Assembly (NCBI GenBank): GCA_947495795.1 | Contig: CANMAI010000002.1 | Location: forward strand, 186,001 to 250,000 | DNA length: 64,000 nucleotides | Source of the DNA: an uncultured Paracoccaceae bacterium | GTDB taxonomy: Bacteria > Pseudomonadota > Alphaproteobacteria > Rhodobacterales > Rhodobacteraceae | Reading direction: 5' to 3' | In this document: positions 55,977-64,000 of the stretch, piece by piece | How positions within the stretch are numbered: the stretch's first letter is position 1 | Layout: every line of letters starts with the position of its first letter | The notes under the pieces: generated by a model | Told to the model about the DNA's origin: nothing | The model's input: only the letters and a program-made list of their open reading frames with translations | The model's database searches: none | Made by a program: the position numbers and the translations under genes

Positions 55977-56003
55977 GAAAGGCGCGAGCGAAACGCGCCT
56001 TTC
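55977..56003. terminator. bidirectional rho-independent terminator
   Basis: A 10-bp perfect stem gaaaggcgcg/cgcgcctttc with loop agcgaaa between convergent mfd and the Hint gene; T-rich on both exits. Confidence 0.8.
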
Positions 56004-56025
56004 TCATCTTTGGTAAGTTGGCCTA

Positions 56026-57054
56026 TCAGTTCACCACGAGAGACCTTGCCTCATGCGGCAACAAAATTCGGCGTGCCGGTGCCGACAAACCTCCCAGTTC
56101 GCGTGTTCGCAGATGAGGGAAAACAGTCAGCAGTTCTTCACGCGCGCGGCCCTGAAGTGCATCAACCACTGGAGCAGACGGCTGAAGGCTCTCTGCGCGG
56201 ATGCCATTGCTGATCACCACTTCATGGGTATCAAAAGCGATGTGGATATAGGTCACACCATTCTCGGGTGTTTCGGAACGGATGCCCGTGTCATTTATCA
56301 GGGAGTTTGCGCTGGCCAAGACCTCCCTCTCGCCAAACAGCATTTGTGCGCGCCATCCATCGACTACAATCCTATGGTGCGGTGAAACGACCAGATCCTG
56401 TGCGGGCAGACCCGCAGAAATGCTTCCTGCCTTCACACGGACAGGCCGCAGTTCGGGGGACAGGGAGAGCTGTTCCGCCGAAATATGCGAGCGGCCGATC
56501 CAGCGGATGGGCTGTGCACCTTTGTCTGCCGTGATCACCAAATCGCCAACCGCGAGGCTTTCAACAAGGCGCTCTCCAGCTGGTGTCTGGATTTTTGAGC
56601 CGGGAGCGAAACAAATAGTTGTGGCCAGGGTATCGTAAGCCGGAGCGCTGTCTCCACGCGGGCCTTCGCTGGTCGACATCACCTCCAGATTCACACCAAC
56701 TGGCGGGGCTGTTCCGAGAAAGGCGAAACCCACCACGTTGCTGAAGCCAGCGCCGACGGAGATACCGTAAAGAGTGTATTCTATCCCGGTATTCGGATCC
56801 TGAACAACAACCGTATACTCTGCCTCGACATTGGCATTCGCAGGGAGCCCGCTGGCGCCCGGATCCGAAATCGTCTGACCACTATCGTTGTCCTGAAAGA
56901 GGCCATCATCGTCCGTCACTTCAATTGGCGTTGTTACCGCATTCGCTGAAAACTCAATGAATCCGTTCTCGTGCTGGGATCCATCTCCCTGCGAACCAGA
57001 TCCCAAAAGTTCACTCGTTATAAAGGACGCATCGACATAGTTAAGCATGGGCAT
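56026..57054 (-). CDS. Hint-domain protein
   Basis: Protein of 342 residues. The N-terminal half (1-145) is of low complexity and beta-rich, with no signal peptide. From Cys148 in TICFAPGSKIQTPAGERLVESLAVGDLVITAD it is a Hint (hedgehog/intein-like) domain of the PF13403 type, with the block VVSPHHRIVVDG typical of the second motif. Such proteins are abundant in Rhodobacterales and usually resemble C-terminal parts of secreted RTX proteins; self-cleavage is possible but unproven. The ribosome-binding site is weak. A predicted promoter lies 95 bp upstream. Confidence 0.88.
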   Translation of the reverse strand: MPMLNYVDASFITSELLGSGSQGDGSQHENGFIEFSANAVTTPIEVTDDDGLFQDNDSGQTISDPGASGLPANANVEAEYTVVVQDPNTGIEYTLYGISVGAGFSNVVGFAFLGTAPPVGVNLEVMSTSEGPRGDSAPAYDTLATTICFAPGSKIQTPAGERLVESLAVGDLVITADKGAQPIRWIGRSHISAEQLSLSPELRPVRVKAGSISAGLPAQDLVVSPHHRIVVDGWRAQMLFGEREVLASANSLINDTGIRSETPENGVTYIHIAFDTHEVVISNGIRAESLQPSAPVVDALQGRAREELLTVFPHLRTRELGGLSAPARRILLPHEARSLVVN

Positions 57055-57500
57055 CAGGATTTTCTTTCATTTATGAACTTTTCTCGGGGCTTGCATACTA
57101 AATCGCAGGCAATGAAATCCACATAATTTTTCGCGAAATTGGTTAAAGATGATACAAATCCACGTTATACACCTTCAAATAAGGATTTTTGCATATTTTT
57201 CGGGCATTTGGGCGCGGATTTGGGAGTCTGCAGGACGAGCGGGCCATAATTGAATGGCTTTCTGGCCCGTTAGAGACTCCCTCGGGTCCTCGCTAGAGGA
57301 CCGTACTGATCGGAAGATCCGTGACGCATACAGCATATGAGCTTTGACCCGCCACCTTGAAAGCGGCCCATCTGTTCCGGTGTGACTTCAGGAACGGTGT
57401 CCATTCAGCAGGTCCAACGCTTTTTTTGCTCGCACCCGCAATTTCCTTCTGATAGAGCGACCGCGACAAAGACGCCACCTTTCCCGGAGGGTGGAAATAT
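57055..57500. other. 446-bp intergenic region before tRNA-Leu
   Basis: AT-rich near the Hint gene, then two hairpins: gggcca/tggccc (57241-57268, 16-nt loop) and ggtcctc/gaggacc (57285-57302, loop gcta). A weak promoter-like pair for the tRNA is TTGCTC (57426-57431) and TGATAG (57450-57455), 18 bp apart. No gene is supported: the minus-strand frame here runs through the tRNA. Confidence 0.4.
57149..57178 (-). promoter_or_regulatory. possible sigma-70 promoter of the Hint gene
   Basis: On the minus strand TTGAAG (-35) and TATCAT (-10) are separated by 18 bp, about 95 bp upstream of the start codon, in AT-rich sequence. Confidence 0.35.
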
Positions 57501-57585
<85 letters not shown>

Positions 57586-57607
57586 CTGATACGAAGGAAG
57601 AGAAGAG

Positions 57608-58939
57608 ATGCAGGTCACAGAGACCCTGAACGACGGATTGAAGCGGGGCTATCAGATTACTGTTCCTGCGGGCGAATTGGATGCCAAGGTAAACGCAAAG
57701 CTGGATGAGGCGCGCAAGGACTTTCAGATGAAGGGCTTTCGCAAGGGCAAAGCGCCTGCAGCTCTTATGAAAAAGATGTTTGGCAAGTCCGTGTTGGGTG
57801 AAGCCATGCAGGAAACCATCGATGATGCTATGCGCTCCCATTTTGATGAGACAGGCGATCGGCCAGCGATGCAGCCAGACGTGAAAATGACGAATGACGA
57901 GTGGAAAGAAGGTGATGATGTCGAGGTCGAAATGACCTATGAAGCTCTGCCTGATGTGCCGGAAGCTGATTTCTCCAAGCTAAAGCTTGAGAAGCTGGTA
58001 GCGGAGATTGAAGATGAGGCTGTGAACGAGGCTTTGGAAAACCTCGCCAACTCAGCCAATCATTTCGAGTCGCGCAAGAAGGGCACGAAGGCCAAGGACG
58101 GCGATCAGGTTGTGATCGATTTCGTTGGCTCCGTTGATGGTGAAGAGTTCGAAGGTGGTGCTGCCGAAGATTACCCCCTTGTCCTTGGCTCCAACAGCTT
58201 CATTCCGGGCTTTGAAGAGCAGCTGGTTGGAGCTAAGACAGGTGAAGAGGTTACGGTTAACGTCTCCTTTCCTGCCGAATATCAGGCGGAGGCACTGGCC
58301 GGTAAAGATGCTGTATTTGCCTGCACCGTAAAGGAAGTGAAAGAGCCAAAGGCCGCTCCTATCGACGACGAACTGGCAAAGAAGTTCAACATGGATGACC
58401 TGGATGCCCTGAAAGGCCAGATCAAGGAGCGTCTGGCCGAGGAATATTCAGGCGCTGCACGCATGGTGATGAAGCGCAACCTCATGGATGGGCTCGACGA
58501 TCTTGTGAGTTTTGATCTGCCGCCGAGCCTTGTGAAAACGGAAGCGGATCAGATTGCTCATCAGCTTTGGCACGAAGAAAACCCTGACGTTGAAGGGCAC
58601 GATCACGAAAAGGTTGAGCCGACGGACGAGCACATGAAGCTTGCCGAGCGGCGCGTGCGCCTCGGACTGTTGCTCGCAGATCTAGGTACCAAGAATAACA
58701 TCACGGTATCTGATGCCGAGATGCAGCAGGCCATGATGCAGCAAGCACGTCAGTATCCTGGGCAGGAGCGGCAGTTCTTCGAATTCCTTCAAAAGAATCC
58801 GGGCGCGCAGCAACAACTCCGCGCACCGATCTTTGAGGACAAGGTGGTGGATTACATTCTGGAATTAGCCAAAGTGACAGAGAAATCTGTTTCCAAGGAT
58901 GAATTGCAGAAGGCGGTTGAAGCGCTCGACGAAGAGTAG
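57608..58939 (+). CDS. tig: trigger factor
   Basis: Ribosome-associated chaperone and peptidyl-prolyl isomerase of 443 residues. The ribosome-binding domain shows the signature GFRKGKAP at about 38-45. The FKBP-type PPIase domain follows ([49 protein letters not shown]), then the helical substrate-binding domain to a charged C-terminus. GGAAGAGAAGAG precedes the ATG. The gene begins 22 bp after the tRNA-Leu, so the tRNA may be processed from a common transcript. With clpP and clpX downstream this is the usual tig-clp neighbourhood, here interrupted by a minus-strand esterase gene. Confidence 0.96.
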   Translation: MQVTETLNDGLKRGYQITVPAGELDAKVNAKLDEARKDFQMKGFRKGKAPAALMKKMFGKSVLGEAMQETIDDAMRSHFDETGDRPAMQPDVKMTNDEWKEGDDVEVEMTYEALPDVPEADFSKLKLEKLVAEIEDEAVNEALENLANSANHFESRKKGTKAKDGDQVVIDFVGSVDGEEFEGGAAEDYPLVLGSNSFIPGFEEQLVGAKTGEEVTVNVSFPAEYQAEALAGKDAVFACTVKEVKEPKAAPIDDELAKKFNMDDLDALKGQIKERLAEEYSGAARMVMKRNLMDGLDDLVSFDLPPSLVKTEADQIAHQLWHEENPDVEGHDHEKVEPTDEHMKLAERRVRLGLLLADLGTKNNITVSDAEMQQAMMQQARQYPGQERQFFEFLQKNPGAQQQLRAPIFEDKVVDYILELAKVTEKSVSKDELQKAVEALDEE

Positions 58940-58963
58940 TTGAGAAAGCACAGCAGGAAAAAA

Positions 58964-58990
58964 CGCCGCCCCTCGGGGCGGCGCTTTTAA
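58964..58990. terminator. rho-independent terminator after tig
   Basis: GC stem cgccgccc/gggcggcg with loop ctcg, preceded by A6 and followed by CTTTTAATTT. Can act for tig and for the convergent esterase gene. Confidence 0.88.
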
Positions 58991-58991
58991 T

Positions 58992-59846
58992 TTAACTATC
59001 GTTCAGGCCCTCGAACCATTCGATGGCCATCTCTGGCCATCCTTCCGGCACCGCATGTCCACCCGGATGAAGCGCAAATTCGAGGGCTGCACCCTCGGCA
59101 CATGTGCTCCAGATGCGACGCCAGAAATCTCCGGTGACTGTAAAGGCATCTGCCCGCATTCCGTCGCAACTGTTTTCGATCCGCATGAGCATGAGCGAGT
59201 GGAAAACATCGCCCTGATAGATCCGCCCGCCCCCGAGTGGACGACCTTCCAACGGCACTACTTTGTCGCGCCATCCATGCGTATGGAGCATTTTTACCGG
59301 GCCGATGCAGCTTTCCTTCTCCGGATGCGGCCGCCAGAACGCACCTGCCACCGGCGCGTAGGCTGCAGCAAGATCCGGTTTCTGGCAGGCCAGATACCAG
59401 GTGAGGGATCCTCCGATTGAAAAGCCTGAGAGCAATACCCTTTCCGGATTGATCCCATGACGAACGGTTGCGTTCTCGATGATCTCTGCGGTGAACGAAG
59501 CTTCATCCCGCTGTTTAGGGCGTTCCGGATGGAAGGACCAGCCCGGCCCAAACCGGCTGTTGGGGCGCTGCAAGCCATCGGGGCCGATCACCGCGTATCC
59601 GGCATTGGTGAAGGCATCAACCAAGCTGCTGTTGCCAAGTGTCCGGGCTCCGCTGCCTCCGGCGCCGTGAAAGAACAGAAGGGCAGGGTAGCCCTTCTCC
59701 GGCATTGGCGCATCGGGTAATGCTATGCGGTAACTGCCTAACGGAGTTTCGCAAACCGGGCCTGTGCGAGAACATATCTCTTGTGCTTGGATGTCTGGGC
59801 TTTGCACGAATAGCAAAACTAAAGCTGTTGTTATGGAACTGCGCAT
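58992..59846 (-). CDS. PHB depolymerase-like/LpqC-type esterase, secreted
   Basis: Secreted alpha/beta-hydrolase of 284 residues. A signal peptide ends around QAQ (about 22). LLFFHGAGGSGART forms the oxyanion region, the nucleophile elbow is LLSGFSIGGSL, an acid is in HGWRDKVVP and the His in LHPGGHAVP. Several Cys suggest disulfides. This resembles LpqC and feruloyl/PHB-esterase families; the substrate is unknown. AAGGG is seven bases before the ATG. It is inserted on the opposite strand between tig and clpP. Confidence 0.85.
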   Translation of the reverse strand: MRSSITTALVLLFVQSPDIQAQEICSRTGPVCETPLGSYRIALPDAPMPEKGYPALLFFHGAGGSGARTLGNSSLVDAFTNAGYAVIGPDGLQRPNSRFGPGWSFHPERPKQRDEASFTAEIIENATVRHGINPERVLLSGFSIGGSLTWYLACQKPDLAAAYAPVAGAFWRPHPEKESCIGPVKMLHTHGWRDKVVPLEGRPLGGGRIYQGDVFHSLMLMRIENSCDGMRADAFTVTGDFWRRIWSTCAEGAALEFALHPGGHAVPEGWPEMAIEWFEGLNDS

Positions 59847-59970
59847 CGAGCGACCCTTTCGAAATGTCGGCAAAGGCTAATACGACAACACCGGTTCGCA
59901 CAGCTACAGCGAATAGCCACACGAAACTTTGATCCCTCTGTCAGCCGGATTATCCTTTTTGGGTGCAGCC

Positions 59971-59999
59971 CTTGCAGACCCCCATGCGGAGAACTATTC
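59971..59999 (+). promoter_or_regulatory. possible RpoH (heat-shock) promoter of clpP
   Basis: CTTGC and CTATTC, 18 bp apart, resemble the alphaproteobacterial RpoH consensus (CTTG...CTATnT), about 60 bp before the clpP start. One of the -10 bases is off consensus. Confidence 0.35.
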
Positions 60000-60056
60000 C
60001 TTAAGGCAGCGCGGCGCATATTACGGCGACCGACAATGCACAGAAGGTAAGCCCCC

Positions 60057-60683
60057 ATGTTTGATCCGACGACTCCACCGAGCAGCTTCATCATCCCAAC
60101 GGTGGAGGAAGTGAGCGCGCGCGGCTCCATCCGCTACGATATTTTCTCTCGCTTGTTGAAAGAGCGGATCATTTTTGTCTCCGGTCCTGTGCATGACGAA
60201 ATGGCAACGGTTATTGTGGCGCAGCTGCTTTTCCTTGAGGCAGAAAATCCCAAAAAAGAGATTGCCATGTATATCAATTCGCCTGGCGGCGTGGTGACGA
60301 GCGGGCTCTCGATTTACGATACAATGCAGTATATTCGTCCAAAAATTGCTACGGTTTGCATCGGGCAAGCTGCCTCCATGGGCTCGCTCCTTCTGGCGGC
60401 TGGAGAGCCGGGCATGCGCTCCACGCTTCCCAACAGCCGTATCATGGTGCACCAGCCCTCTGGAGGTTATCAGGGGCAGGCGACGGATATCATGATCCAT
60501 GCTCGCGAAACGCAGGCGCTCAAGGATCGTTTGAACGAGATTTATGTGAAGCATACCGGCCAGGATATCGAGACCGTTGTACAGGCATTGGAGCGCGACA
60601 ACTTCATGACAGCCGAAGACGCCAAGGAATGGGGGCTTGTGGATGACATTGTTGCCGAACGCTCCGGCGATTCCGAGGATTGA
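60057..60683 (+). CDS. clpP: ATP-dependent Clp protease proteolytic subunit
   Basis: Serine peptidase of 208 residues forming a 14-mer with the ClpX or ClpA unfoldase. The catalytic Ser is in [11 protein letters not shown] and His in MVHQPSGG, with Asp in a later [14 protein letters not shown] region; N-terminal residues include a short prosequence ([18 protein letters not shown]). Length is normal. clpX lies 237 bp downstream with its own likely promoter. Confidence 0.96.
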   Translation: MFDPTTPPSSFIIPTVEEVSARGSIRYDIFSRLLKERIIFVSGPVHDEMATVIVAQLLFLEAENPKKEIAMYINSPGGVVTSGLSIYDTMQYIRPKIATVCIGQAASMGSLLLAAGEPGMRSTLPNSRIMVHQPSGGYQGQATDIMIHARETQALKDRLNEIYVKHTGQDIETVVQALERDNFMTAEDAKEWGLVDDIVAERSGDSED

Positions 60684-60773
60684 GCTTCGCTTCGAGGGCG
60701 CAATATGGTGTTGTCTGGCTGTATGAGGCCCGACAGCCATTTTATATATTCGACTATTTGCGTGTTTGATGCA

Positions 60774-60842
60774 TTTGGTTAAAACCAAAGTGCGCATTGC
60801 AACGTTTTGAAGTCGGAGTACTTGTCATTCCATATGGAATGA
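60774..60842 (+). promoter_or_regulatory. two palindromes upstream of clpX
   Basis: An inverted repeat tttggtt-aa-aaccaaa lies at 60774-60789 and an 18-bp perfect palindrome, tcattccatatggaatga, at 60825-60842. Both are in the gap before clpX, the second about 78 bp upstream of its ATG. Neither has a T-run, so a protein-binding site is more likely than a terminator. The regulator is unknown. Confidence 0.55.
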
Positions 60843-60920
60843 TTGCACAGTGAAAAGTAGGTTTTCGGTAATGGCTTTGAACTAGGCTTAAGGCCGAACG
60901 GGGCCGAGGAGGAATAGGAA

Positions 60921-62186
60921 ATGAGCAAATCAGGCGGTGGCGAGTCGAAAAACACGCTATATTGCTCGTTCTGCGGCAAAAGTCAGCATGAAGTCCGCAA
61001 GCTCATCGCGGGACCAACCGTGTTCATCTGTGATGAATGCGTGGAATTGTGCATGGATATTATCCGTGAGGAGACGAAATCGAGCCTCGTGAAATCTTCG
61101 GAGGGGGTTCCGAGCCCACAGGAGATTTGTGGCGTACTGGACGATTTTGTGATTGGCCAGCAAACCGCTAAGCGTGTGCTCTCCGTTGCTGTTCACAACC
61201 ACTACAAGCGGCTGAATCATTCCACCAAAAACCCGGATGTGGAACTGGCAAAATCCAATATCATGCTAATCGGACCAACTGGATGTGGCAAAACTTTGCT
61301 TGCGCAAACGCTGGCTCGAATCCTTGACGTTCCGTTCACCATGGCGGATGCAACCACGCTTACGGAAGCTGGTTATGTTGGAGAAGATGTTGAGAACATT
61401 ATTCTCAAACTGCTGCAGTCTGCCGAGTACAATGTGGAACGGGCACAGCGTGGGATCGTTTACATAGATGAGGTTGATAAGATTTCCCGCAAGTCGGATA
61501 ATCCTTCGATTACACGGGACGTTTCTGGAGAGGGCGTGCAGCAAGCGCTTCTGAAGATCATGGAGGGTACTGTTGCAAGCGTGCCGCCACAAGGCGGGCG
61601 GAAGCATCCTCAGCAGGAATTCCTGCAGGTGGATACGACCAATATTCTCTTCATTTGTGGTGGCGCATTCGCAGGGCTCGACAAGATCATCAGTCAGCGC
61701 GGCAAAGGTTCGGCTATGGGTTTTGGTGCCGATGTCAAAGACAATGAAGATCGCCGTGTTGGCGAGGTTTTCCAAGAGCTAGAACCGGAGGACTTGCTGA
61801 AATTCGGTCTTATACCTGAGTTTGTGGGTCGTCTGCCGGTTATCGCGACATTGACAGATCTTGACGAAGAGGCACTTGTTACGATCCTCACACAGCCTAA
61901 GAACGCTCTGATCAAGCAGTATCAACGGTTGTTTGAGATGGAGAGTGTACAGCTGACATTCACTGATGAAGCTCTGAAGGCGGTTGCTGCTCGTGCGATC
62001 GAGCGTAAGACCGGAGCCCGTGGTCTTCGCTCTATCCTCGAAGAGGTGCTGCTCGATACGATGTTTGAGGTTCCCGCTTTGGAGGGGGTTGAGGAAGTCG
62101 TGGTCAACGAGGACGCGATCGTCAGAAAAGGTGAGCCGCTTCTGATCTATGCGGATAAGACGAAGGAACCCGCCACTGCCGGGTAG
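60921..62186 (+). CDS. clpX: ATP-dependent Clp protease ATP-binding subunit ClpX
   Basis: AAA+ unfoldase of 421 residues. The N-terminal zinc-binding domain has four Cys (CSFCGKSQ and CDEC). Walker A is [12 protein letters not shown] (about 116-127), Walker [11 protein letters not shown], the pore loop GYVGEDVE, and the C-terminal [15 protein letters not shown] carries sensor-2 Arg. It feeds tagged substrates to ClpP. GAGGAGGAATAGGAA is a strong ribosome-binding site. Confidence 0.97.
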   Translation: MSKSGGGESKNTLYCSFCGKSQHEVRKLIAGPTVFICDECVELCMDIIREETKSSLVKSSEGVPSPQEICGVLDDFVIGQQTAKRVLSVAVHNHYKRLNHSTKNPDVELAKSNIMLIGPTGCGKTLLAQTLARILDVPFTMADATTLTEAGYVGEDVENIILKLLQSAEYNVERAQRGIVYIDEVDKISRKSDNPSITRDVSGEGVQQALLKIMEGTVASVPPQGGRKHPQQEFLQVDTTNILFICGGAFAGLDKIISQRGKGSAMGFGADVKDNEDRRVGEVFQELEPEDLLKFGLIPEFVGRLPVIATLTDLDEEALVTILTQPKNALIKQYQRLFEMESVQLTFTDEALKAVAARAIERKTGARGLRSILEEVLLDTMFEVPALEGVEEVVVNEDAIVRKGEPLLIYADKTKEPATAG

Positions 62187-62453
62187 CTTGCCCATTGGAT
62201 GCGAATTGGGCGGTGCACCGCCGTTTGGATGTACAAAGGCAGAAGTTGCAAGTGCACGTCAGGGCGGATTGGCTCGACTACACAAACAATCCACTGAATT
62301 CACATAGCCGATGATTTTTCGCGGACCGGGGTGCCTGAGTTGTTATGTCGAACCCGGCATGGGAACGCTTTATCAGTAGGGTATGTCTCCGTGCTCTGGA
62401 CGTTTAACGGCCGATCGCATACATCTCTGATAACTGGCACGGAGCCCTTAAGA

Positions 62454-62828
62454 ATGTCACTTTTCTCTCAGCTTTTTACGTGGTGGAACGGCCAAACGCT
62501 TGGCACCCGCCTCTGGACTTCCCGCAATGGCGAGAAAGTTGGTGAGGATGAGCAAGGTAACGTTTTCTATCGCACAAAGGACGGCGCTCGGCGTTGGGTA
62601 ATCTACAACGGAGATGTTGAGGCAAGCCGTATCTCGCCGGATTGGCATGGTTGGTTGCACCATACATATCAAGCCCCACCGACCGAAAAGCCCCTTGTAA
62701 AAAGGTCTTGGGAGAAACCACACAAAGCTAACCTTACGGGCACGCCCGCTGCGTACCATCCGCCCGGCAGCATTCGCGCTTTGCAGCCTGCCTCGCGGAT
62801 GGACTACCAGCCTTGGTCTCCGGAGTGA
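62454..62828 (+). CDS. NDUFA12-like complex I accessory subunit
   Basis: Protein of 124 residues of the NDUFA12/B17.2 family, a supernumerary subunit of proton-pumping NADH:ubiquinone oxidoreductase shared by alphaproteobacteria and mitochondria. Diagnostic motifs are [41 protein letters not shown] and the C-terminal YQPWSPE. GGAG lies nine bases before the ATG; a longer frame upstream from 62331 is not supported. It is first of three tightly spaced genes (NDUFA12, mlaD, DUF2155), a layout I recall from other Rhodobacterales. Confidence 0.93.
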   Translation: MSLFSQLFTWWNGQTLGTRLWTSRNGEKVGEDEQGNVFYRTKDGARRWVIYNGDVEASRISPDWHGWLHHTYQAPPTEKPLVKRSWEKPHKANLTGTPAAYHPPGSIRALQPASRMDYQPWSPE

Positions 62829-62831
62829 AAA

Positions 62832-63284
62832 ATGGCGAATGATGCTGCTGAAACACTGATTGGCGCTGCGGTTCTGGTAACCGCTTTCGGATTTATTGCT
62901 TATGCCAGCCAGACTACCGGGCTTGGTGGGGGCACCTCGGATATGTACAATCTGAAAGCGAGCTTCAATTCTGCCGAAGGGTTGAATATCGGTACTGATG
63001 TGCGAATGGCCGGTGTGAAAATCGGTACGGTAAAAGCGCTGGATCTTAATCTTGGGAGCTATCAGGCGGAAACTGTATTCGGTATCAATGAACCGGTGAA
63101 GATCCCGGATGACAGTGACGTTAAGGTTGCTTCTGAAGGGCTCTTGGGCGGAAACTTCGTGGAGATTACACCAGGTGGATCGGAGTTCATGCTCTCGGAT
63201 GGTGATGAGATCATTTACACGCAAAGCTCTGTCAGCTTTTTGAATCTGCTGATGAAGTTCGTTGGTGAAAGCGCTTCCGAGTAG
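62832..63284 (+). CDS. mlaD: outer-membrane lipid asymmetry protein MlaD
   Basis: MCE-domain protein of 150 residues. One N-terminal helix (LIGAAVLVTAFGFIAYA) anchors it in the inner membrane; the MCE domain reads LKASFNSAEGLNIGTDVRMAGVKIGTV and ends with the LLGGNFVEITPGGS segment. MlaD hexamers hold phospholipid for the MlaFEB transporter. It starts three bases after the NDUFA12 stop, so the two are co-translated from one mRNA; mlaE, F and C are not in the window. Confidence 0.93.
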   Translation: MANDAAETLIGAAVLVTAFGFIAYASQTTGLGGGTSDMYNLKASFNSAEGLNIGTDVRMAGVKIGTVKALDLNLGSYQAETVFGINEPVKIPDDSDVKVASEGLLGGNFVEITPGGSEFMLSDGDEIIYTQSSVSFLNLLMKFVGESASE

Positions 63285-63287
63285 AGC

Positions 63288-63755
63288 ATGAAGCGCCTTT
63301 TCTCGCTTATTCCTCTCCTTCTGGTTCCAGCGCTTTCTTTTGCGCAGTCCGACGGGTTGAGTACAGGGTTCAACACTGATGGTACACCAAATACAGAAGA
63401 TGGCGCTGTAGTTGAGGAGGGTATTCAGAGCCCACCGAGCGATTTTCAGGAGCTTAGGCTCGTAGACGCGCCAAAAGCGCGCTTGCGGGGCCTTGATACT
63501 CTTAACAACACTGTCGATGATTTTGTGATTGAGGTTGGTCAGACACTTATTTTCAAGCGGCTAGAAGTAACCTTGGAATCCTGTCGCTATCCAGAGGGTG
63601 CTATCGGCGATTCGGCATACGCGTTTCTTCGGATCCGTGACAGGCGCGAGGCGGAGGCGCGATTCAACGGGTGGATGCTTTCAGATAGTCCTGCACTTTC
63701 CGCGCTGGATCATCCGCGCTATGATATTTGGGTGCTCAACTGTAGTACCAGTTGA
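63288..63755 (+). CDS. DUF2155 domain protein, secreted
   Basis: Protein of 155 residues with signal peptide ([19 protein letters not shown]). The DUF2155 core follows: [43 protein letters not shown], then [30 protein letters not shown], with two conserved Cys likely forming a disulfide. The function is unknown. It begins three bases after mlaD. Its 3' end overlaps the aat gene on the opposite strand by 37 bp. Confidence 0.9.
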   Translation: MKRLFSLIPLLLVPALSFAQSDGLSTGFNTDGTPNTEDGAVVEEGIQSPPSDFQELRLVDAPKARLRGLDTLNNTVDDFVIEVGQTLIFKRLEVTLESCRYPEGAIGDSAYAFLRIRDRREAEARFNGWMLSDSPALSALDHPRYDIWVLNCSTS

Positions 63756-64000
63756 GGATCGTCCGAGGCTTCCATCGCCCAGTATTGGGCAGGCAGTCGG
63801 ATCGCACGCGTAAGCTGGCGATGATAAGATGCGCGGCTGATTTCCGTAGCCCCAAGCGATATCAGATGATCAGTGACAAATTGCGTGTCAAGCAGGGTGA
63901 AGCCGCCCTGGCGAAGCCGAGCAACGAGATAGATCAGGGCTATCTTCGATGTATCGCGTGCGCTTGAGAACATACTTTCACCGAAGAACGCGCCGCCCAA
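63719..64000 (-). CDS. aat: leucyl/phenylalanyl-tRNA--protein transferase, partial
   Basis: C-terminal 93 residues only; the start lies beyond the window. The visible part, [25 protein letters not shown] and [24 protein letters not shown], is the conserved core of Aat, which adds Leu or Phe to N-terminal Lys or Arg of proteins and thereby marks them for ClpS/ClpAP. It converges on, and overlaps, the DUF2155 gene. A complete N-terminus cannot be checked here. Confidence 0.93.
   Translation of the reverse strand: MGGAFFGESMFSSARDTSKIALIYLVARLRQGGFTLLDTQFVTDHLISLGATEISRASYHRQLTRAIRLPAQYWAMEASDDPQLVLQLSTQIS

Overview
The window is chromosomal DNA of an alphaproteobacterium, most likely a marine member of the Rhodobacterales (Roseobacter-type). 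The reasons are gene content and neighbourhoods: RNase E with a very large insertion in its S1 domain, an NDUFA12-like complex I accessory subunit followed by mlaD, a DUF2155 gene and aat, bactofilin overlapping an M23 peptidase, a DUF924 gene next to lpd, a DUF3971/YhdP-like protein joined to queA, a Hint-domain protein, and an RTX-type serralysin. Coding density is high and composition looks even. I see no insertion sequence, integrase, phage gene, CRISPR array or rRNA. One tRNA gene (Leu, anticodon UAG) is present.

Layout. 1-11.5 kb: a lipoprotein alpha/beta hydrolase; two secreted PilJ-N-type proteins on the minus strand; a divergent SDR; a Na+/solute symporter; an orphan ABC ATPase overlapping a sirtuin; then a Tat operon (tatA, tatB, a shortened TatC-like gene, tatC) translationally overlapped by a DUF815 ATPase. 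11.6-20.6 kb: rne (minus) diverging from the cell-wall genes amiC and mrcA (PBP1a), a lipoprotein, and prfB. 20.7-25.1 kb (minus): a PAS histidine kinase, bactofilin plus M23 peptidase, a DUF455 ferritin-like protein and bcp peroxiredoxin. 25.3-33.2 kb (plus): YhdP-like protein, queA, an MFS transporter, DUF924 and lpd. 33.2-37.5 kb: a soluble PAS chemoreceptor and a divergent katA/oxyR pair. 37.9-51.9 kb: serralysin, lipA, DUF2059, a small Cys protein, hpt, a COQ10/RatA-type protein, penicillin acylase family, a beta-hydroxyacid dehydrogenase, a YqiJ/flotillin pair, rpe, azoR, a Ysc84 lipoprotein and hemB. 52-64 kb: a small membrane protein overlapping mfd, a Hint protein, tRNA-Leu, tig-clpP-clpX (protein folding and proteolysis), an LpqC-like esterase, NDUFA12, mlaD, DUF2155 and the C-terminal part of aat, cut by the window edge.

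Most of the window is housekeeping. Functional groupings are protein export (tat), peptidoglycan and shape (amiC, mrcA, bactofilin/M23), oxidative stress (katA/oxyR, bcp), proteostasis (tig, clpP, clpX) and outer-membrane lipid handling (YhdP-like, mlaD). The least ordinary observations are: a TatC paralogue lacking the last two helices and the signal-peptide-binding motif, encoded inside the tat operon; a perfect 24-bp inverted repeat inside the 3' end of amiC; a compound palindrome made of four TTTAGC/GCTAAA half-sites touching the lpd ribosome binding site; two palindromes between clpP and clpX; a run of hairpins upstream of rne; and an RNase E whose S1 insertion carries Ser-Arg dipeptide repeats.

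All assignments come from reading motifs by eye. No database search was run, and starts were chosen from ribosome-binding sites, signal peptides and family alignments remembered from general knowledge.
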